Origin: Pontivivens ytuae
GTDB lineage: Bacteria; Pseudomonadota; Alphaproteobacteria; Rhodobacterales; Rhodobacteraceae
Assembly (NCBI RefSeq): GCF_015679265.1
Contig: NZ_CP064942.1
Span: 2,388,001-2,452,000, forward strand
Length of the DNA: 64,000 bases
Direction of reading: 5' to 3'
Numbering within the stretch: position 1 is the stretch's first letter; each line of letters starts with the position of its first letter. Position numbers and translations under genes: made by a program. The notes under the pieces were generated by a model. The model saw only the letters and a list, made by a program, of their open reading frames with translations, ran no database searches and was not told the DNA's origin. Shown one piece after another: positions 57,843-64,000 of this stretch.

Positions 57843-59144
57843 ATGGGATCCACCGCCTTTCTCCGCAAGATGTTGCAGGACGTGCGCGCCAGCTACTGGT
57901 TTCGCCCGATCGTCCTCCTGGTGCTCGCGGTGCTGCTTGCCCAGTTCACGCAGGCCGCGGATCGGGCGGGGTGGGGTGCCGTGTTGCCGCAACGATTGCT
58001 CGACACGCAGCCCGCGGGTGCCCGTGCGGTGCTCGGCGTCATCGCGCAATCAACCATCGGGGTCGCGGGCGTCATGTTCTCGATGACAATGGTCGCGGTG
58101 AGTTTCGCGAGCTCCAATTACGGCCCGCGGCTCATTGGCAACTTCATGCGGGACGGGCGGAATCAGACCAGCCTCGGCATCCTGATCGCGACCTTCGCCT
58201 ACACGCTCCTGATCCTGCGTGCGGTGCAGGATGCGGGATCGGGCGATGGCGCGGTCGAGATGTTCGTGCCGCATCTTTCGGTAGTGGTGGCGATCGGCCT
58301 CGCCTTTGTCTCGACCGTCACGGTCATCCTCTTCGTCCATCACGTGCCGGAGACGATCAACATCGCCAACATCACCGCCGGTCTCGGCACCCGCCTGTGC
58401 GCCGCGGTTGAGCAGACGGCGGGCACCCCGGATGCGCGGGAGCGGGATGCGCCCTGGCCCGACGGGGCGGAGGTGCAGGCCGTGAGCGCCGGCGCCTCGG
58501 GCTATCTCCAGACTCTCGATACGGTGGCGCTCGACCGGATCGCGCAGGATCGCGGCTTCTGGATCGAGGTCACGGCCATGCCCGGCGACTTCGTCGATCG
58601 GCAGGCCGAGGTGCTTCGGGTCTTCGCAGGCCCCGTGCTGACCGATGAGATCACGCAGGACCTGCGCGGCACGTTCGCTCTCGGCAGCGCACGGACGGAG
58701 CATCAGAACCTGCTCTTCGTCGTCGATCAGCTCGGTGAGATCGTGGGCCGTGCCCTGTCGCCCGGCATCAACGATCCCTTTACCGCGATCAACTGCCTCA
58801 ACTGGCTGCATGCGGCCCTGCGCGCGGCGGCAGAGCTGCCGCCCGGCGAGCGGCTCAGTTCCTCGGGACGGCTGCGGGTGCGATCCGTGGGCTTCGCTGA
58901 CATCCTCGCCCGCGGTCACGGACAGATCCGGCCCTATGTCGCCGCCGATCTCAACGTGACGCAGGCGGCGGTGGAGCTGCTGCTGACGCTGGCCGCCCGT
59001 CTCGCGCAGGGACCACGGCGGGCGCTGGTAGAGCGGGAGGTGCGCGACCTCCTCGCCATGTCGCGGGGCCTTTTGAAGGATCCGGTCTCGCAGGCGGCGT
59101 TGGAGGCCTTGGAGTCCCGCGTCGATGCGGAGCTTGGCGGATAG
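57843..59144 (+). CDS. DUF2254 membrane protein
   Basis: 433 residues. Helices near residues 21-38, 65-88, 110-128 and 150-170, including GVAGVMFSMTMVAVSFASSNYGPRLI, the DUF2254 hallmark; then a large soluble region with SPGINDPFTAINCLNWL. Function unknown. The start lies directly after the sRNA terminator. Confidence 0.88.
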   Translation: MGSTAFLRKMLQDVRASYWFRPIVLLVLAVLLAQFTQAADRAGWGAVLPQRLLDTQPAGARAVLGVIAQSTIGVAGVMFSMTMVAVSFASSNYGPRLIGNFMRDGRNQTSLGILIATFAYTLLILRAVQDAGSGDGAVEMFVPHLSVVVAIGLAFVSTVTVILFVHHVPETINIANITAGLGTRLCAAVEQTAGTPDARERDAPWPDGAEVQAVSAGASGYLQTLDTVALDRIAQDRGFWIEVTAMPGDFVDRQAEVLRVFAGPVLTDEITQDLRGTFALGSARTEHQNLLFVVDQLGEIVGRALSPGINDPFTAINCLNWLHAALRAAAELPPGERLSSSGRLRVRSVGFADILARGHGQIRPYVAADLNVTQAAVELLLTLAARLAQGPRRALVEREVRDLLAMSRGLLKDPVSQAALEALESRVDAELGG

Positions 59145-59993
59145 CTACTCCGCCGCGACCCGGTTGGCCGAAGGGAGCAGGGTCACCAGCTCCGCGATCA
59201 CGTTGCCGAGTCGGTCGGCCAACTCTCCGAAATCGGGTCGCTTCACGATCGTCTTCTCGTTCATGTAAAGCGAGCGGTCGATCTCGATCTGCAGCGCGTG
59301 CCGCCCCTGCACGGGCCGCCCATAGCTCTGTGTGATGTAGCCACCGGCGAAGGGCGTGTTGCGTGCGACCTTGAACCCCGCGCGGGAGAACGCGTCGACC
59401 GCGGCATCGGTGATCCAGGTGGCACAAGAGGTCCCGAACCGGTCGCCCAGCACGACATCCGGCCGCTCCCTATTGGTCTGACTGCGCAGCGCCTCCCGCG
59501 GCATGGAGTGGCAGTCGATCAGCAGCGAAGTGCCGTGGCGGATGCGCGCCGCCTCCAGCAGGCGGTAGAGCGCGGTGTGATAGGGGTGGTAGACGCTGTC
59601 GAGCCGGGCTTGGGCCGCGCGCAGGGTCATGCGGCCGGAGCGGATCACCCGCCCCTCCGCCACCACCCGCGGGATGACGCCAAGCCCCGCGGCCACCCGC
59701 GGATTGACGCCGGGCCGGGGGGCCACGGTCACGACCGCCGGGTCGAGCTCCGTCGCCGCCCGGTTCAGGTCCACATAGGCCCGCGGATAGCGCGCCGCGA
59801 TCAGGGGCGCACCATGGGTTGGTGCCGCCGCGAACAGCTCATCGACGAAGGCATCCTCGGAGGAGCGGAGCGTATGCGGATCGAGCTGGCTGTCCCGCAG
59901 GAACGTCGCGGGATAGAAGTCGCCGGAATGAGGAGATGAAAATACCACTGCACCCGGCGTTCCGGTCGCGGCCGACAGGGTGAATGGCTCCAT
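59145..59993 (-). CDS. N-formylglutamate amidohydrolase family protein
   Basis: 282 residues from MEPFTLSAATGTPGAVVF, preceded by GGGAGGGAG; a longer ORF to 60200 has no family support. SSPHSGDFYP, DLNRAATELDP, LLIDCHSMP and the late GGYITQSYGRP with QIEIDRSLYM are the FGase signature, with metal ligands in the HSG and DCHSMP motifs. May act in histidine degradation or on other N-formyl amino acids; no hut genes adjoin it. Confidence 0.88.
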   Translation of the reverse strand: MEPFTLSAATGTPGAVVFSSPHSGDFYPATFLRDSQLDPHTLRSSEDAFVDELFAAAPTHGAPLIAARYPRAYVDLNRAATELDPAVVTVAPRPGVNPRVAAGLGVIPRVVAEGRVIRSGRMTLRAAQARLDSVYHPYHTALYRLLEAARIRHGTSLLIDCHSMPREALRSQTNRERPDVVLGDRFGTSCATWITDAAVDAFSRAGFKVARNTPFAGGYITQSYGRPVQGRHALQIEIDRSLYMNEKTIVKRPDFGELADRLGNVIAELVTLLPSANRVAAE

Positions 59994-60099
59994 CCGCTCC
60001 CTCCCTAAACGAGTGAGGACTACCATAGTGGCTCGGGCGCGTGCGTCCATGCCATGTGGCGGAATCTCGCGCGCTTGTGGCCCCGTGTCAGAAGTCGTG

Positions 60100-62484
60100 T
60101 CAGGTGCCCCGCGGCTTGGCCCGGCGGGTGGGGGCGGCGACGGCCGGGTCCTCCGGCCACGGATGCTTCGGATAGCGGCCGCGCATGTCCTTGCGCACAT
60201 CCGCGTAGGACGAGGCCCAGAAGCCCGGCAGGTCGGAGGTCGTCTGCACCGGCCGCCCGGCGGGGGAGAGCAGGTCGATCCGTAGCGGCGTGCGCCCGAC
60301 CCGCGGATGCTCGGTGAGGCCGAAGAGCTCCTGCAGCCGGATCGCTATCCCGGGCTGGGCCGGGTCGGACCAGTCCACCGGCACTTTCGAGCCGGTGGGC
60401 GCGGTGAAGTGCGACGGCGCCTCGGCGTCGAGCCGCTGGCGCTGCGGCCAGTCGAGCAGGGCGAAGAGCGCGTCGTGCGGATCGAAGCGGGCGAGATCCT
60501 CCGCACTGCGCTGCCCGTTGAGATGGGGGACGAGCCAGTCCTCCAGCGTGTCGAGCAGGGCGGTGTCATTGACGGGCGGCAGAGGCGATCCGACCAGCGC
60601 AATGCGGGCGCGCAGCCGCTTGGCGGCCGACGTCCAGTTCAACACGTCGAGGCCGAGGTCGCGGATGCCCTCGGCCAGCGCGGCGCCGATCGCCTCCGGT
60701 GGCGCATCTTTCCAGTGGCGTTCGTCGAGGATGAGGGCGCCGAGCATCTCCCGCAGGCGCGGCTCGATGCGGCGGTTGCGCTTCGACCAGTCGCAGGTTG
60801 CGACCTCCGCGATCCGGTTGCCGTGCAGCTCCCGGATATCGGCCATGGTGACGGGGGCGGCGAGGCGGATGGTGGCCTCGGTCGGGTGGCCGTCAGTATC
60901 GGCGACGACCAGCATAGTCTCGCCCGCCAGCGCATCGTCCGGCGGCAGCTTCGCGCCCTTGCCGCCGGAGAGATGATAGCGCGGATCCTTGCCCGACCTC
61001 CGCCGTGCGATCCGGTCGGGATAGGCGAGCGACAGGAGCGCGCCGGGGGAGAGGGCGGGGCGGTCCGGGGCGAGCCGCCGGAGCCGCTTCGCGATCTCCC
61101 GCGCCTCGGCCAACTGCAGATCGCGCGGCAGCGCCCGTACATAAGGAGTGATGTCGGCCCCCGGCAGGATCGGTCGCCGCGCCTCCAGAAGAGCGGCGAG
61201 GTCGGCGGCGGCGCGGCCTCCGGTTAGCAGCATGTGGCCGAGCCTTGGATGGGTCGGCAGCGCCGCGACCGCCTTCCCGTGCGCCGTGATGCCGGTGGCG
61301 TCGAGGCAACCCAGCTCGGTCAGCAGCGCCCGCGCCTCGGCCAGTGTCTTTTCCGGCGGTTGGGTCAGGAAAGGCAAGTCCGCCGCCTCCGCCCCCCAGG
61401 CCGCGAGTTCGAGAGCCAGCGGCGCGAGGTCCGCCTCCGCGATCTCGGGCAGGGGATAGGGGGCGAAGCCACCCTCCTCCCCCTTCGTCCACATCCGGTA
61501 GCAGAGCCCCGGCGCGGTGCGGCCCGCGCGGCCCCGACGCTGCTCGGCCTCCGCCTTCGTGACGCGCTCTGTGACGAGGCGCGACATGCCGGAGCCGGGA
61601 TCGAACCGCGCGCGCCGGGCGAGGCCAGCGTCGATGACGATCCGCACGCCCTCGATGGTCAGCGAGGTTTCGGCGATGGAGGTCGCGAGCACGATCTTAC
61701 GCCCGTCGCGCGCTGGCGCGATGGCTGCGCGCTGTGCCTTCAGCTGCATCGCGCCGTAGAGCGCGCGGACGGCGATATCCTTGGGCAGGCCGGTCAGGCG
61801 CTCGGCCACCGCACGGATCTCGCCCGCGCCCGGAAGGAAGACGAGGATCGAGCCGTCCTCGTTCAGTGCCTCGCGGACCTGCGCCGCCACCGCGTCGGCA
61901 AGCTGACGGCCATGGCGCGCGGGCAGGGGGCGCTCGGCCCAGCGGGTCTCGACCGGGAAGGCGCGACCCTTGGAGGTGATGACCGGCGCGCCGCCCATCA
62001 GGTCGGCCACGGGTTGGGCGTCGAGCGTCGCGGACATGACGAGCAGGTGGAGGTCATCGCGCAGCGCGCCTGCAACCTCCAGCGACAGGGCGAGGCCGAG
62101 ATCGGCCTGAAGCGAGCGCTCGTGGAACTCGTCGAAGATGATGCAGCCGATGCCGGGCAGCTCCGGGTCGGATTGCAGCATGCGGGTGAGGATGCCCTCG
62201 GTGACGACTTCGATCCGGTTGCCCCTCATGCTCTCGCCCCGCATCCGGTAGCCGATGGTCCGGCCCGGCTCCTCGCCGAGGCTCTCGGCAAGGCGGGCGG
62301 CGGCGGCGCGGGCCGCAACGCGACGGGGTTCCAGCATGACGATCTTGCCCGGGATCGCCTCGAGCAGGGCGAGCGGCACGCGGGTGGTCTTGCCTGCGCC
62401 GGGTGCTGCTTGCAGCACCGCGCGGCGTTGCGCGGTCAGGGCCGAAACGAGCTCCGGCAGGATCGGATCGATGGGCAGCGACAT
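60100..62484 (-). CDS. hrpB: ATP-dependent RNA helicase-like protein HrpB
   Basis: 794 residues. Motif I QAAPGAGKTT near residue 27, motif II DEFHERS, SATLD (III), IAETSLTIEGVRIVIDAG (V) and QRRGRAGR (VI). The helicase-associated and HrpB C-terminal domains follow (HFTAPTGSKVPVDW, FGLTEHPRVGRTPL). DEAH-type helicase; role in bacteria poorly defined. Runs toward the amidohydrolase gene. Confidence 0.93.
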   Translation of the reverse strand: MSLPIDPILPELVSALTAQRRAVLQAAPGAGKTTRVPLALLEAIPGKIVMLEPRRVAARAAAARLAESLGEEPGRTIGYRMRGESMRGNRIEVVTEGILTRMLQSDPELPGIGCIIFDEFHERSLQADLGLALSLEVAGALRDDLHLLVMSATLDAQPVADLMGGAPVITSKGRAFPVETRWAERPLPARHGRQLADAVAAQVREALNEDGSILVFLPGAGEIRAVAERLTGLPKDIAVRALYGAMQLKAQRAAIAPARDGRKIVLATSIAETSLTIEGVRIVIDAGLARRARFDPGSGMSRLVTERVTKAEAEQRRGRAGRTAPGLCYRMWTKGEEGGFAPYPLPEIAEADLAPLALELAAWGAEAADLPFLTQPPEKTLAEARALLTELGCLDATGITAHGKAVAALPTHPRLGHMLLTGGRAAADLAALLEARRPILPGADITPYVRALPRDLQLAEAREIAKRLRRLAPDRPALSPGALLSLAYPDRIARRRSGKDPRYHLSGGKGAKLPPDDALAGETMLVVADTDGHPTEATIRLAAPVTMADIRELHGNRIAEVATCDWSKRNRRIEPRLREMLGALILDERHWKDAPPEAIGAALAEGIRDLGLDVLNWTSAAKRLRARIALVGSPLPPVNDTALLDTLEDWLVPHLNGQRSAEDLARFDPHDALFALLDWPQRQRLDAEAPSHFTAPTGSKVPVDWSDPAQPGIAIRLQELFGLTEHPRVGRTPLRIDLLSPAGRPVQTTSDLPGFWASSYADVRKDMRGRYPKHPWPEDPAVAAPTRRAKPRGT

Positions 62485-62765
62485 GAGCGAAAGGGATGGG
62501 GCAGGGCGCGGTCGTTGTCGAGGGGGGCGGTGGCAAGCGCCTCTCGGTAGTGGTCCCGGCTCATGTTAAGGTTCATTGTGATGGGCTAGGGGGGCCGCGT
62601 CCGAGCCTGGGTTGGGCGCTGGTCGACCTCGCTTCGCTTCGCCTCCTTCGCAGGGTGCGCGCGAGGTAGATGCTACATCAGACGGAGCAAAGTCGCCCTC
62701 CCCTGGTGAGGGTCGGGCGCTGCACGGCGGTCCCGCCGGGCGGGACGGTACTTCTCTTCGATACC

Positions 62766-62786
62766 GCCCCGGACGTGATCCGGGGC
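62766..62786. repeat. Palindromic repeat, GCCCCGGA family
   Basis: GCCCCGGA-CGTGA-TCCGGGGC, perfect eight-base arms; same family as the copies near rpmD and rpoA. Confidence 0.7.
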
Positions 62787-63022
62787 CGTTCGCTGCGAAG
62801 TGCTCTATTTGCGATCGGTACCGGCGCTTCGGCCGGGACGGTATTTACGGGTTCCAATGGTTGAGCCCGGCCCCGTCGGTTTCCGCTAGCGAAAGCACGA
62901 GCCAACGCTCCAACCGTTGCCCATCCGCCCTTGCCGCCCTCACGACTGCTCACCATTTAATCAGACGGGACGCGGCCCGCCATTGGGCGCGTCCTTCTGA
63001 AAGGCCATATGGGGTGTGCCTC

Positions 63023-63053
63023 CTTGAGGGCATCGCGAAGATGGCGCTTATGA
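63023..63053 (+). promoter_or_regulatory. Possible heat-shock (RpoH) promoter of clpB
   Basis: CTTGAG (63023-63028) and CTTATGA (63047-63053), 18 bases apart, weakly resemble alphaproteobacterial RpoH elements. It lies so close to the clpB ribosome-binding site (GGGAG, 63056-63060) that the leader would be almost absent, which argues against it. Confidence 0.25.
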
Positions 63054-63066
63054 ATGGGAGTATGCG

Positions 63067-64000
63067 ATGAACTTCGAGAAGTTCACCGAGCGGTCGCGCG
63101 GCTTCGTCCAGGCGGCCCAGACGATTGCCCTCAGGGAAGGGCACCAGCGGTTTCTGCCCGATCACCTTCTGAAGGCCCTGCTCGACGACGATCAGGGGCT
63201 TGCGTCGAACCTCATCGGCCGGGCCGGTGGCGATGTCGCCGCGATCCGCTCCGCCGTGGAGACCAATATGAGCAAGGTGCCCAGCGTCTCCGGCGACGGT
63301 AGCCAGATGTATATGGACGGTCAGACCGCGAAGGTTTTCGCCGAGGCCGAGAAGATCGCCCAGAAGGCGGGCGATAGCTTCGTGCCGGTGGAGCGGCTGC
63401 TGACCGCGCTCGCCATCGTCAAATCCGATGCTGAGAAGGCGCTGAAATCCGGCGGCGTGACGGCGCAGGGTCTCAATGAGGCGATCAACGATATCCGCAA
63501 GGGCCGCACCGCCGACAGCGCGAGCGCCGAGGAGGGCTACGACGCGCTCAAGAAATACGCGCGTGACCTGACGGCTGCGGCCCGCGAGGGCAAGATCGAC
63601 CCGATTATCGGCCGGGATGAAGAGATCCGCCGCGCGATTCAGGTCCTGTCCCGCCGCACCAAGAACAACCCCGTCTTGATCGGTGAGCCCGGCGTCGGCA
63701 AGACGGCCATCGCCGAGGGTCTGGCCCTGCGCATCGTCAACGGCGACGTGCCCGACAGCCTCGAAGACAAGACGCTGATGGCGCTCGACATGGGCGCGCT
63801 GATCGCCGGTGCAAAATATCGCGGTGAGTTCGAGGAGCGGCTGAAGGCTGTGCTGACAGAGGTGACGGAGGCCGCGGGCGGCATCATCCTCTTCATCGAC
63901 GAGATGCACACGCTGGTCGGCGGCGGCAAGGCGGACGGCGCGATGGATGCCGCCAACCTGCTGAAGCCCGCGCTCGCCCGCGGCGAGCTGCACTGCGTCG
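63067..64000 (+). CDS. clpB: ATP-dependent chaperone ClpB, 5' part (partial)
   Basis: 311 residues, cut by the window end. The ATG at 63067 follows GGGAG. The N domain ([20 protein letters not shown]) and NBD1 are visible, with Walker [14 protein letters not shown] near residue 200 and [15 protein letters not shown] as Walker B near 275. ClpB resolves protein aggregates with DnaK. Confidence 0.97.
   Translation, partial: MNFEKFTERSRGFVQAAQTIALREGHQRFLPDHLLKALLDDDQGLASNLIGRAGGDVAAIRSAVETNMSKVPSVSGDGSQMYMDGQTAKVFAEAEKIAQKAGDSFVPVERLLTALAIVKSDAEKALKSGGVTAQGLNEAINDIRKGRTADSASAEEGYDALKKYARDLTAAAREGKIDPIIGRDEEIRRAIQVLSRRTKNNPVLIGEPGVGKTAIAEGLALRIVNGDVPDSLEDKTLMALDMGALIAGAKYRGEFEERLKAVLTEVTEAAGGIILFIDEMHTLVGGGKADGAMDAANLLKPALARGELHCV

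Larger units (their letters stand above)
62485..63066. other. Intergenic region between hrpB and clpB
   Basis: 582 bases upstream of both divergent genes, with no supported gene; the small ORFs here show no family and little ribosome-binding signal. It contains one GCCCCGGA-CGTGA-TCCGGGGC palindrome (62766-62786). A possible heat-shock promoter lies at 63023-63053. Confidence 0.5.

Overview
The window reads as about 64 kb of chromosome from a GC-rich alphaproteobacterium of the Rhodobacteraceae (Roseobacter/Rhodobacter group). This rests on protein character (the Ala/Glu tail on L3, the zinc-ribbon DNA polymerase IV, a DUF6280-like protein), the gene order, and a repeat ending in GGCGGGGATATTT. 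The exact genus cannot be named from sequence alone. No phage, insertion sequence, CRISPR array, tRNA or rRNA was found.

Layout. 1-26356: the core information-processing cluster, all on the + strand: 3' part of rpoB, rpoC, a DUF2059 protein, then the str operon (rpsL, rpsG, fusA, tuf), the S10 operon (rpsJ to rpsQ), the spc operon (rplN to secY and adk) and the alpha operon (rpsM, rpsK, rpoA, rplQ). 26445-33003: an AT-richer O-antigen-ligase-like gene, rarA, a BLUF photoreceptor, then a tightly overlapping set crcB, rluC, HAD phosphatase, ATP12 chaperone and thioesterase. 32990-34308 (minus): a P-loop kinase and an orphan molybdate-type binding protein. 34756-39232: a complete AapJQMP-type amino-acid ABC transporter closed by a strong terminator. 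39411-40951: three small enzymes or unknowns. 41113-46735: a seven-gene Mrp/Mnh Na+/H+ antiporter operon. 46883-49532: a small conserved protein, an orphan TRAP solute-binding protein with a palindromic operator, a VOC protein and an AT-rich two-TM protein overlapping lepA. 49525-51810 (minus): lepA and a low-molecular-weight phosphatase. 51859-52563: a sirtuin gene broken by an in-frame TAA. 52672-54538 (minus): rpmB, DUF3592, meaB. 54650-59144: DUF3108, pyrF, dinB, a candidate small RNA, DUF2254. 59145-62484 (minus): N-formylglutamate amidohydrolase and hrpB. 63067 to the end: 5' part of clpB.

Most genes are housekeeping. The parts most worth a second look are a compact candidate sRNA with its own promoter and terminator between dinB and the DUF2254 gene; five copies of a dispersed intergenic motif, one extended into a perfect hairpin; two families of short palindromic repeats, three of them inside the spc operon; the sirtuin nonsense codon; and the foreign-looking membrane-protein gene overlapping lepA. 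All were read by eye. No alignment, folding or database search was run.
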